Below are positions 49,301-59,059 of a stretch of DNA of 64,000 nt, piece after piece. The notes below the pieces were generated by a model. That model made no database searches. It worked only from the letters and a program-made list of their open reading frames with translations, and was not told the origin of the DNA. The position numbers were made by a program, and so were the translations under genes. Location of the stretch: the NCBI GenBank assembly GCA_016785225.1, contig JAFBJZ010000880.1, forward strand, positions 806,001 through 870,000. The letters are read 5' to 3'. The first letter of the stretch is position 1. Every line of letters begins with the position of its first letter. Origin of the DNA: Psettodes erumei. Taxonomy: Eukaryota; Chordata; Actinopteri; Pleuronectiformes; Psettodidae.

Positions 49301-52300
49301 TATGTATCTGAGAGAATTGGCCTCGCTGTCATGTCATATCGGCTAACAGACACAGTGCCACACATTCTGATCTGGCAGCGTCTTTGGTCTGCAGGTGTGG
49401 ATTTTGGCTACCAGGCTCAGAAGCCTCTGTTCAAAAACGTGGACTTTGGAATTGACATGGACTCCAGGAGTAAGTGTGCATTGTTCATGTATCTGATCAT
49501 GTGTGCATGTTGTGTTGTTCCCTCTTGGTTGTTGTGTTTTGGCGAGTCTTCGCTATGATTTTATTATGTCAGTTCTGACATTTACTTTCTTTCCTCTTTC
49601 CTCTAGTTTGTATTGTTGGGCCCAATGGTGTTGGCAAGAGTACCCTGCTGCTGCTGCTCACTGGGAAATTAAATCCTGTAAGTGTGTGGACATGCAAACA
49701 TTTACTTTTTTTTTTTCAAACATAATGTAGAAAAGCAGGTCGCTCCAAAGGGTTCGCAAATTTTTCTCACCAAAGTCTGCTACTCTGAGTTAATCTGATG
49801 TTTCTTTTGTCAGACTAAAGGTGAGATGAGGAAGAATCATCGTCTGGTGAGTAACTTACTGTTGATGTTTGACTGATAAGCTGTAAACCGCACACTCCCA
49901 CTGTGTCACTCTGAGCTGTCCTAATCTGACAAAACACATACAGTGGAGTATTTACCTTCATAATGTGCCTTAGCCTGAGAAGCTAGTGTTCCTCAAACAT
50001 TCACATTGACCACGGGGGTCTCAGTTCTTTTCAGTAGAAACAAACTGTATAATAAAATGTCTACTAGAGACACAAAGCACATACAAAATTACATTAGCCA
50101 AGTGGCGTGCAGTCGGTGACAATAAAAGCCACATAAATTTGGAACTTGTTGCGTGAGAGAAGTCCTGCTGTCCATCTCCGTTTTCATTCTGAGGTACTGT
50201 GAAGACTCACAGGTGTTTTGTCTGCCTGCAGAAAGTGGGCTTCTTCAACCAGCAGTATGCCGACCAGCTGAACATGGAGGAGACGGCCACGGAGTACCTG
50301 ATGAGAAACTTCAACCTCCCCTACCAGGACGGCAGGAAGTGCCTGGGACGCTTCGGCCTGGAGAGCCACGCCCACACCATCCAGATCTCCAAACTCTCCG
50401 GTATGAGCGCGAGCTGTCGGACGTTCGCCGCCAGCGGCCGCGAGGGAGGCGCTCCCTGACGACGTGTGCTGTTTCTCTCTCCCAACAGGAGGGCAGAAGG
50501 CCAGGGTGGTGTTTGCTGAACTGGCGTGTCGTCAGCCTGATGTGTTGATCTTGGTAAGCGTTCAGACATCCCTATCCAGATATGAACACGCACAACATTA
50601 ATATCACAGAAGACAAGCATGCGGACAGTGTCTTCATATGAAGTAAAAAGTTCTGCATGTACAATGTGAACAGCAAGGCCACAGTTCACTGGAGCTGCTG
50701 GGACCGGGACACGTCGCTAACATATTGTTAGCAACCTGATCATGACATGTTGAGTAACGCTGCTGACATGGCTCAGATAAAAACAAGCCTCTGTACTGAG
50801 AACCATCTTCATCTGGATTTATCTGGACAGAACTCAGCTCTGTTAACACTACTGAATCTACTGTGTCAGCATCAATCTGTGGATACTGCACAGTAGCATC
50901 AGTGTGTGTGTGTGTGTCCCTAGATCCAGAAGTAATATTATATAATATAATGATGTCCCCACAATTCTTCTTATTTCAGATCTTTGTGTATTTATAGGAT
51001 CCTATCTTACTGTGCTGAGGAATCCTTCAAAAATTCCAAAATGTAATTGTTTCTAAATTGAAGAGCCACATTTGTTCAAAAAACTTGTTAACTTGCCAAC
51101 AAACAAACCTCCCTGTGAGTGGAGTGCAGAGCGGGACAGAGCCACAGAGCAGTTCATGTAATTTACTTCATAATCAGTCAATAACAAGGTTGTCCATTTC
51201 ATTACCTCATCTAATAGAGAATCTGCCTCCACATTGTTTAATTTGACCTGGACGGACGTGATCACTCAGTTTCCACTGCAAGCAGCTTAAGGCAGCCACT
51301 GATCATTTCTGATCAATGTAATATTTTGAACAGAACAGAACAGAACAGAACTTTCTACATCCGCAGGGTATTATGCTGTTTTTGAACACTTGTGATGTCA
51401 GATAACAGTACTGTCATACATCACATTTGAAATACAAGCATAAGTAACTGTCTTTTTCTCTGACAGGATGAACCCACCAACAATTTGGACATCGAGTCCA
51501 TCGACGCCTTATCAGAGGCGATAAATGAATACAAGGGAGGTAAGTGGAGGAACCCAGTATAAATGCTCAGGGAACAAATTCCCAACTGACAGAAACTAAC
51601 AAGAGACAAACCGAAAACACAACTCCAAACCCCCGAGGCTCATTTACAAACTGCAGTCATACTGAGCTGAACAGAGAGACGTTCTGTCCTCAAGTGATGT
51701 CGCATGATGAGTCAAGTGTTGGATTGTGGTTGAAGATTGCAAGGTTGAAAAAAAATAGATAGATAAAATAAATAAATCTGGGGAGAAGTTGAGCATAGCC
51801 CGCTCCTTATCTCCATCAAATCTGCAGCACAACTGTCAGTGATAGAGCTGCATTATGGATAAAGTTGGCAGCAGGTTTCAGCAAGGAAGAACAATGTGTT
51901 CAAAATACCAGGAAGTGCTAACTGCTGTTAGCTTATATCATCAAGGCTGAGCTTCTGATCTTATTATTAGAATTACTGTAATTCTTTACAATTACAATAA
52001 CTGTAATTCAGAGGCTGACTGACAGGTTAACTTACAGGCCGTCAATATTTTCAGATTTTACAGCATAGATATTTGGAACGTAGTTGTAAGAAACTCTGTT
52101 AGGCAACAACCTCAAACACATCTTCAGACATTTCTCTGTTGATGCTTATTGTTACTGATGAGCTGCATGTTGTGGAAAGCCATTTCCACCAGTGAAGGGT
52201 AAAAAAAAAAAAAAGTTAGGACCTATTTAGTATTACATGTTGCATGTTTTCCTTTTCCTGGTGGAAATGAACTTCGACATCAGGTGAAATCAGGTGACTC

Positions 52301-52534
52301 ATGGAATGGAGGTCAGCTAAGACAACATTCAGTAGATCATCTTTTAAACACACTGCCCCCCGTCCAGCTGTGATCATCGTGAGCCACGACGCCCGCCTCA
52401 TCACAGAGACTCAGTGCCAGCTGTGGGTGGTGGAGGACTGCACGGTCAACCAGATCGACGGAGACTTCAGCGATTACAAGCGCGAGGTGCTGGAGGCCCT
52501 GGGCGAGACCGTGGTCAGCAAGGTCAACCCATGA
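39077..52534 (+). CDS. abcf1: ABCF1 (ABC50) translation factor, 1-nt frameshift
   Basis: ABCF1 is a soluble ABC-F ATPase that binds eIF2 and ribosomes in initiation. Exons: 39077-39137, 40426-40472, 40582-40659, 41338-41470, 41573-41607, 41689-41778, 42310-42354, 43345-43413, 44148-44207, 44295-44369, 44444-44539, 44715-44837, 44961-45061, 45793-45878, 45965-46104, 46574-46722, 46803-46886, 48405-48529, 48742-48854, 49058-49231, 49395-49469, 49607-49677, 49814-49846, 50232-50400, 50489-50553, 51470-51539, 52368-52534. The Lys/Glu/Asp-rich N-terminus is about 300 aa. NBD1 has GPNGKGKTT (~335), FSGGWRMR (~452) and LMLDEPTNHLD. NBD2 has GPNGVGKST (~658), LSGGQKARV (~743) and LILDEPTNNLD. There are no membrane segments. 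Exon 20 lacks one base near 49100; adding one gives 844 aa (human 845). The intron after 44207 has a GC donor. The exon 8 donor may be 43413 or 43440, both in frame. Confidence 0.94.
43294..43333. repeat. (TG)n microsatellite at an abcf1 acceptor
   Basis: Twenty TG units end 11 bases before the acceptor AG at 43343-43344 of abcf1 exon 8, occupying the place of the polypyrimidine tract. Confidence 0.92.
44208..44294 (+). other. abcf1: GC-AG intron of abcf1
   Basis: The exon ends AACAAG and the intron starts GCAAGT, the typical GC-donor consensus. Only this junction keeps frame with the next exon (KGKPAKLSG). The alternative GT four bases downstream (gtaaac) would give an immediate stop. The intron is 87 nt and ends tacgcag. 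Confidence 0.85.
45497..45520. repeat. (GGAA)n microsatellite
   Basis: Five to six ggaa units in the abcf1 intron 45062-45792. Confidence 0.85.
47494..47892. mobile_element. PIF/Harbinger-type MITE, 399 bp
   Basis: Perfect 19-bp terminal inverted repeats (GGCTAGGTTCACACTGCAG at 47494-47512 and its complement at 47874-47892) are flanked by TTA direct repeats at 47491-47493 and 47893-47895. A 3-bp TTA target duplication with GG-starting ends is the PIF/Harbinger signature. The interior is non-coding. It lies in the abcf1 intron 46887-48404, in the middle of the first ABC cassette. Confidence 0.85.
51015..51075 (+). repeat. Dispersed repeat, GAATCCTTCAAAAA family, copy 3
   Basis: gctgaggaatccttcaaaaa, ttccaaaatgtaa and tgtttctaaattgaagagcc align with parts of the copies at 9105-9240 and 30720-30880. 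This is the most truncated copy. Confidence 0.45.
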
Positions 52535-52745
52535 TCGCACAGAGGACACGTCGCTGCGTCCCTCCATCTGGACCGGCCCCGGCATCACTCGTAGTAATGT
52601 TGGATTCTGGACTGTAACATCTTAAACGGATCGTAGTTGGAAAGATGCTGGAGTGTTAATCTAACATTAATTTCTAAAAAATATACAGAGGAAAATGTTG
52701 AAATCTACTAAAGATAAACAATAAAACCCCATTTTTCATCATGTG
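52535..52745 (+). terminator. abcf1: abcf1 3' UTR and poly(A) signal
   Basis: AATAAA at 52720-52725 lies 190 nt after the stop codon. Cleavage near 52740 would overlap the inferred 3' end of the convergent mrps18b. Confidence 0.7.
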
Positions 52746-52880
52746 GTTTATTTTTTTTATTTGTATGTATATACCTGCGTGATATGAAAACAGCGTGGAA
52801 ATTCACATGGTCCATAAGACTTACACATTTCAGTTACAGTTATTGTATCAACGGGAACAGGACGAGCGCTGCAGTGTTCC
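52725..52880 (-). terminator. mrps18b: mrps18b 3' UTR and poly(A) signal
   Basis: TTTATT at 52747-52752 reads AATAAA on the minus strand, about 130 nt after the mrps18b stop; a second lies near 52757. The 3' end would fall around 52725-52735. Confidence 0.65.
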
Positions 52881-54855
52881 TCACTTTAAGTAAGCCTTGT
52901 ACATCTTCCTCACTTTAGCCACTTCCTTCTCATCGGGTGTTAGTTCACTGTACCATTTATACCAGGTGTCCCCAGAGGTTAAGGATGGCGGGGGTGGTGT
53001 GGCGCCCACAGCGTCATGGGAATTGGAGAAGTCCTCTTCTGAAAATTCCACAAATGGAATCTGAAAAGGAAGCAAGCCTGAGAGAGGACACAAGGTGTTA
53101 GAGAGACACAGGACATGTCATCCCCATGTTATGTAAAAGTAGTATATTAAGTTAATCCTGTGTTCATTAGTAATATTTTGTTTGGGTTTTTTTTTTTTAC
53201 ACAAAAACACTCCAGCAGGGGTCAGCAAGTCTTCATCAGTGCCAGCTACTGTGTTTCCTCAGTGGCTGCGTTCAAATCCTATTTTAAAATTTCTAAACAT
53301 GCAACTCTTATTGCTGGGAACGTTCCAATGTCTCAGGTGTGTGAGTTTCTCCTGGCTCCATCTCACCTGCGTAAGCTCAGATGTGGCATTTAAGTGTTTT
53401 TCTCTGTCACTACTCCTCTCTGCTTCTCCGCGGACCCAACTCTACCGCAGCTAATGAACCGACACACAAGCCCTTTGAGTCTTTGTGTCACGTACCGTGG
53501 TCTCGTGCTGTGTTGATGGCCTCGTTCATCTTCTTATGCTGTTTCCTGCACAAACCTGGAGACGGCAGAACCATCAGCTTAGCCCTGCTGCTCCACCAGG
53601 AGGCCGTCGTGTTTGACACGTGTGCTCACAACTTGTTGACTTACCAGTCTGAGTGGAATCATACACCATTCCAGTGTGGGGACTAATGAACTGCTGCAGT
53701 AATTTCACATTCTGCAAGGGAAGATACATTTGGGTTAGGAAATCGCAGATGGCGAGATGAGATGGTCATCTGAACTACATAATGATGGTATAGGTAGAAG
53801 TGGTCCATTTACCTGATGGTGGATTATGACGTTTGGATCCCGACAAACTGGACAGGGGTTTCCACATACCTTGTCTCCTCTCTGCAGAAACAGATACATT
53901 TAAATACAGACGCGACGCATGTAGCTAATCTGAGCCGTGTCTGGTGGATGAAAACTGAAATTTTACAATGCAGGTTTTGCGTGTCTTCTGTGGGGGGATG
54001 CCTCCTTTGTGATTCCTCCTGTAGCCTGCCCACACTGGATTGGCTCCATATCTCTCAATGTACTCTGTCAGGGGGGAAATATTCCACCGTTAAATCAAAT
54101 AAGAGGGTCCAAGGTGAGACTCGGTTTTCCCTTTCCGCACCTTCACTCTCCAGGTAATCCCAGGGTCTGTCCTTGTAGCGGGAGAGAGCCTTGGTTTCCT
54201 GAGCGTCCTGGTCCTGGTCCTGGACCAGGGGCGGTGCTGTGCAGAACGTGTACCTCGGGGGGAGAAATGGACGGGGGCCCGGATATGTTCTGCTACACAG
54301 CGTCTGCAGACAGGGCTAAACATGCAACGCAGTCACAATCACAACATCACAGGAACCATCCCGACTGCCGCCCACTGTGCACAGTTACAGGCAACACTTC
54401 GAGCTCTATGGGTAGTGTGACAGCCATGCACACGTATGAGCTGCAGTCAGTTTAAACCTATCGTCTCCAAATAACCCGAACAAATGCCCGACCATCCGAC
54501 GTTTTCAACAGTTAAACATCATGTTCGACGAGGTGCGGAATGTAACTGCACCTTACTGTGTCATGAAATTTATAACACTCGTGTGTTTACTTTCGATCAC
54601 CTTAATTAAAGTCAGTTACGTCCGGCTGCGATTTACATGAAACGTCGTGCCACTCGCTTAAACAGTTCCTGGGTACACGGCAAAGGATCGTGCCGGTGCC
54701 TCTTCTGATTTTAACGTATATAACCGTGCAACAAAAAGGCATTACATTGGTGGGCATGTCAACAGCACAATTACCTGATACTGTCGTAGGGGATGGAAAA
54801 TTGAAGGCGATAGACCGCACAAAACCTTGGCGACGCGTTGGATGGGGGCAGCCAT
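52881..54855 (-). CDS. mrps18b: Mitochondrial small-subunit ribosomal protein mS40/bS18b, 7 exons
   Basis: One of the vertebrate bS18-type proteins of the mitochondrial ribosome, imported into the matrix. Exons on the minus strand: 54855-54775, 54303-54141, 54064-53967, 53881-53813, 53711-53645, 53555-53496, 53077-52881. They sum to 735 nt, 244 aa (human about 258). The first exon encodes MAAPIQRVAKVLCGL, basic and hydroxylated like a transit peptide. Conserved blocks follow: SRYKDRPWDYLESE, YGANPVWAGYRRNHKGGIPP, TCI, then CGNPCPVCRD, a cysteine cluster (about 113, 120, 124, 127) that in this family binds zinc. Next come NVKLLQQFISPHTG, KQHKKMNEAINTARDHGLLP and a C-terminal SGDTWYKWY. The start was chosen because exon 1 joins in phase to TLCSRTYPG. 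Divergent with ppp1r10 about 540 bp away. Confidence 0.95.
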
Positions 54856-55393
54856 TTTACTATCACCGTGGCGTCGTGGGTGAAAGGTGAAAGATCAAGT
54901 GACGTCGTAGCAACAGGAAGCGCGACGTTTATATTAAAGTTTAATATTCAACAAATCCGTAATAATGTATATAAACAAACCCCCTTCTATTTGCATTCTA
55001 ATACACCAAGTTTAAACAATTGCTGAAATGCGACAGTCTCTCTGCCTGGCGCATGTGACCATCCTCTCAAAGACAATCCAGGCGCCATCTTGAAGAATTA
55101 TTATTAACTAAATTTATATATTAAATAAAAGGTATAATCCAGGTATGTCACCAAAAATAGTTGGTGTTATGGCGTAGCTAAATGGTGATGCAAAGAAGCA
55201 ACACTTTAAACGCGAATCGAGGGAGGAATTCGGAATCATATTTTCCTAAATATGAACTGCGCCATTATGCCCTTGAATGCGCAGAGAAGGTCGAGCCTCC
55301 GCCATGTTATTTCCGCGAGAACATAGAAAAAACGCTGCCCGTGACGTAAAAAACGTCACGCACTATAAAAGTTAAGTCCCTCCTCTCTGAGCT
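54856..55393. promoter_or_regulatory. Bidirectional promoter mrps18b / ppp1r10
   Basis: Only about 540 bp separate the mrps18b ATG from the inferred ppp1r10 start. The region contains GCGCCATCTTG at 55082-55092 and CCGCCATGTT near 55300, both YY1-like. Near the ppp1r10 side lies a CRE pair and a TATA box, annotated separately. Confidence 0.6.
55341..55371 (+). promoter_or_regulatory. ppp1r10: Paired CRE/ATF palindrome and TATA box of ppp1r10
   Basis: GTGACGT (55341-55347), an AAAAA spacer and ACGTCAC (55353-55359) form a perfect inverted repeat of two CRE/ATF half-consensus sites (TGACGT/ACGTCA). ACTATAAAAG follows at 55362-55371. A start about 25-30 bases downstream, near 55393, fits the short first exon ending at the donor 55414. 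Confidence 0.65.
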
Positions 55394-55869
55394 CATTCCT
55401 GGATTTGAGCAAAGGTAAGTCAAGTCGTGAAGACAACGAGCCTTATTTAAACATTTTATCCGTTTTTAAATTTAAGTTCAAACGGACTGTTTTTAAAAAC
55501 TCAACAAAAAGCTTTGATCTCGACGATGAGCTACGACATTCGTCATAGTACCGACATTATATGTTTGTTTTTGTGTGTTTTGCAGGTATTCATTTCCTTT
55601 GCTGAAGACTGAATCGTCGAGGACTTCGAACAACTCTCCTCAAATTCATATTTTTTTCTTCAAGTAATGGACATTTGATTACTATTTTTGCCTCCAGTTT
55701 GTTCCTGAAGGGAAGGCTAGCTTTCAGCTACCACAGCCCCACCCATAAGAAGTCTTTCAGTTGATATTAAAACCATGAAGGTTGTCGATATAAATTAATG
55801 AAATACGAATAAGTGCCTGAAAAGCACACTATATTATTCCCGAGACGCTGAGGAGCTGTAGTGTCAATA
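55393..55869 (+). other. ppp1r10: ppp1r10 leader exons 1 and 2 (non-coding)
   Basis: Exon 1 (about 55393-55414) ends with aaag|gtaagt. Intron 1 ends ttttgcag, and exon 2 runs 55586-55869 to a strong donor, ata|gtaagt. The main start codon lies at 59060, so these are leader exons by position and strand. Further leader exons between 55870 and 59057 are possible; none could be fixed. Confidence 0.6.
55667..55812 (+). promoter_or_regulatory. ppp1r10: Three short upstream ORFs in the ppp1r10 leader
   Basis: uORF1 55667-55678 (MDI), uORF2 55775-55798 (MKVVDIN) with a favourable AAACC-ATG context, and uORF3 55798-55812 (MKYE), whose ATG overlaps the uORF2 stop (TAATG). If exon 2 is in the mature leader, they would precede the main start. 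Confidence 0.5.
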
Positions 55870-56122
55870 GTAAGTTGATTTGAAGTTAAATTTAATCGAA
55901 ATTCAAATGAAAAGTCGTAGATAATAGGCTAGCTAGCGGTAGCTGGCTAGCAGGCACCGCGAGTTAGCGAGAAACAATTTGAAAATAGCCAACGTTATAG
56001 TATGAGCTCACACAGGAAAGTGGACGGAGACACAGCGCTCCGTTTCTTTGTGTGTGAGACGGAATGGGCGATGTACCAATGAAACTAAATATAGCCAGTA
56101 AATTCGCAATAAATAACCATAA

Positions 56123-56376
56123 GCAATCTATTCATAAAGATTGCCGTAGGCATAGAGAGCAAATTTTAGTCGGACTTTTGCCTGCCAGATTTGTTTTGTA
56201 GGGGCTGCTCCACGGAACGAACACCCACCGCAATCTACACATAAAGATTGCATTAGTTTGAGGATTGTGGACATACTTTATGAAGCACTTGTGTGTGTTG
56301 AAATGTTGATAATTATAGCACAGGGACTTCCCGAAAGCCCGCACCATGCACTCGGCAATCTGTGGATAAAGATTGC
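56123..56376. other. Three identical-stem hairpins (GCAATCT/AGATTGC)
   Basis: Copies at 56123-56144, 56230-56251 and 56355-56376 each have GCAATCT, an 8-nt loop ending ATAA, and AGATTGC. Loops are ATTCATAA, ACACATAA and GTGGATAA. Flanking sequence is not shared, so this is not a plain tandem duplication. They lie 250-510 bases downstream of the ppp1r10 exon 2 donor, in intron 2 or an alternative leader. No known RNA family was recognised. Confidence 0.85.
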
Positions 56377-59057
56377 AGGATGACTCAAGCGAAGTGGTCT
56401 TTCGAAGCACAAACAGTCGGGATTGGCAAAAATATGGTGGACTGGTTGTGCTTTTGCTTTTCGTCTTCGGACAGCTCCGGGGGCTAGCATTGTTCTCCTC
56501 GAAGCGACATTTGGGATATACATTTTTTTTGACCAAACTGAAACTCGAGTAGAGACAAATGTCCCATCGCGTTGTCTGCCACACGCGTGCGCTTGTCGAG
56601 ATATCCGCTGTTCGCCTTGTTTTCCTATCACCCGGCATGATCTTTTGCTATGAGAGCCATTGTTGTTTGTGTAGAGGTTTGGCTTGCCGTCGTTTCACTG
56701 GTTAACGGAGGGAGGGCTCTGATTAGCAGTCAGCCTCCGCCTCCCTCCCCTTTTGTCGGGCAGCTTAGCCGCAGGAGCGGGCCTGTGCTCGGCTATGACA
56801 GATGTCAGGTTAGGGGAAAGCCTTTTATAGGCTGCGTGAATTGCTCTTATATAACCGAGGGCGTTTTGCACTCATTTGATTCACTCTGTGTCTCCACGGT
56901 GAAAACACCTTGTTGCCATATTTGTAGTTTGTTGTTTCGCCACCGTTGTAAGGAATAGAGAAAAAAATGTAGTTTTGCAGGGGGCTTGATCACTGATTAT
57001 TTTGCCATGATCTGCCAGTGATGTGTCATCAGTTCATAGTAGGACTGTGCAAGTAATCTTTCCTCCCACAGGAACATGTTTAACACTGACTTTGTGTAAC
57101 AATTGTGACATTTACAGGAATTGGTTATTTGCAGTGTTGTGGAGGTCTGAGACAATATAAAACTTCTCCTACAACAGTTCCTCGGGTAAGACTTAACTGA
57201 TTCCTCACATCATGACATTTCCAGTGGATTGATTTCCACCACATCTGCAGGTTCTGTACATGAATTAACAAATTGATGCAGAAGCTGATTTAGTACAAAA
57301 TGCATAAACATGAAATAAGAGTGCATGCTTACAATTGTTCAACCAAGCAGTTGTATAAGGAACATTTTGAAGCTGATTCCTAAAACCTTCTGTCAGGATC
57401 ATTTTGATTATCTAAAATAACTAAAGACGGACTTACTGTTAACTGCTTTTGTCTCAATCAACTTTTTTTTTAAGATAAGATTTTGAATTACTTAATTATT
57501 GAAATTACAAAACATCCAATGCCTTCCAGTCATGAGTTTGTTTTACAGTCAGATGAATGTGCAACAGGTAAGACCACTGTCGCGATGTTGCACCAAGAAT
57601 TGTTTTGTACTGTGATGCACTTCTTTATTCTGTAACCAGACAGTGTGTGAACATCAGCTAACCTGTAGGTGGCAGTAAGTGGCCTTGACTTGTACCCTGT
57701 GATGTCACTAACACTACTGTAGTCCCAACACAGAGACACCTCCAGAACGACAATCACATTTGCAAGGATACGCCCGAGTATTTAACAAACTAATTCTACA
57801 GTTTTAAAGCATTTCATACTCCACACAGTGGCCAATCATGTTTAAACTTGTGTGTGTGTGTGTGTGTGTTTGTTTGTCACCTTTTCACCAGATAAATGAA
57901 TGAAAATAGGCTTTTACTGGGTTTTTTTTTTGTTTCCATCCCTTGTTTAAGTAGCACAAATGGGGATGATTGTGATAGTCATTTGCTATTAAAAAGTTAA
58001 TACGTGAATATTAGCAACACAAATTTTCTCACTTTGGTTACTTTTTTCCACTAAAAGTTTCCCCATTTTTGATACATTTAGATGAGTAAACATGAATGCT
58101 ATTTGTTTATATTGAATCCATTTCAGTTGTTAGTGTTAATGCTCAGTTAAAGAGTTTTCTCCTCTTTCTTTTTCTTTTTATATGATGAGGGGAATAGTTA
58201 AATGATGTAAATAGTTTGGAAAATAAAAAAAAGCTCATTTATAGTGAATGTGTAACATTTTGCAAATCAACTTTTCTAAATGTCGTCTGCATTGTTTCTT
58301 CTCTTTAATCGTAGTCTGAACTGGAATAAACTGTGTTGCCTCACACATGAAAACGAACATAATACCAGACTCTATATCCTGTCCTGCCAGTCCTCTGGCA
58401 CGCATGTCTAAACTCCGGCGTCTTTGCACTGCCCTTGTGTCAAGCTGGCCCCATGAAACAGTCCACAAACATCTCAACTATGAGGCAGCACACTGAAGCC
58501 ATAATGCTTTGTGGATGTTGTGGACTGCCGGAGGCTGGAAGAAAAATCGTCTTAGTAAGTCGCGTGTCCGTGTCAGATCATCAGTCGGGAGCTAGAGAGT
58601 TCGCTGGACTGTGATGGTGGGGTGACGGCAGCCTGATGACCGTGCTGCTGACCGACCCCTCAGTGAGTCTCAGGAGACCTTGTTGGACACCTCATGTGGA
58701 CGTTGTGTGCCGTTTTTTTGGAGCAGCCTGAATTACTGAAGGGAGATGATTGAAAGTGGGGTCAGGACGGTGCTTTGTGTAGAAGGAAGCGGGACTGTGC
58801 CGTGCCCTTGTAGGCCTGATACAGTTCAGATTTTTGTGTATTGAATCCAAACCTGCTCTAGACGCTCTTTGTTTAGAGTTGTTGAGGAGAATATAGCCCG
58901 GTGGGATTCTGCAGCGTGGAGCTCCCTTTTCTATTTGGCAGGCAAACAGTCCTCAATTCAAAAACACTTTGAGCAAAGACAAAAGATTGCATTAGAAAAT
59001 GTAACCCGCCTGTGTCTTGTATGTGAGTTCGCGTATTAACTGAGGTGTGTGTTGCAG
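56377..59057 (+). other. ppp1r10 5' intron region
   Basis: No coding exon was found. A (TG)n run lies at about 57849-57869. A candidate leader exon lies near 58490-58560, ending aatcgtcttag before taagt, but is not well supported. Frames on both strands around 56130-56650 overlap and look like chance in GC-rich sequence. Confidence 0.4.
57849..57869. repeat. (TG)n microsatellite
   Basis: About ten TG units followed by ttgtttgtt in the ppp1r10 5' intron. Confidence 0.85.
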
Positions 59058-59059
59058 AT

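Noticed and set aside
44370..50488. Possible mirtron in short abcf1 introns, as mammalian ABCF1 hosts miR-877
   Set aside because: I read the short introns (for example 44370-44443, 45879-45964, 46723-46802, 50401-50488). None folds into an obvious long hairpin by eye or resembles the mammalian sequence. A folding program would be needed to exclude it.
56132..56638. 168-aa minus-strand open frame upstream of ppp1r10
   Set aside because: It overlaps the hairpin array, has no recognised similarity and no promoter or splice context. The 117-aa frame in another phase of the same strand is equally open.
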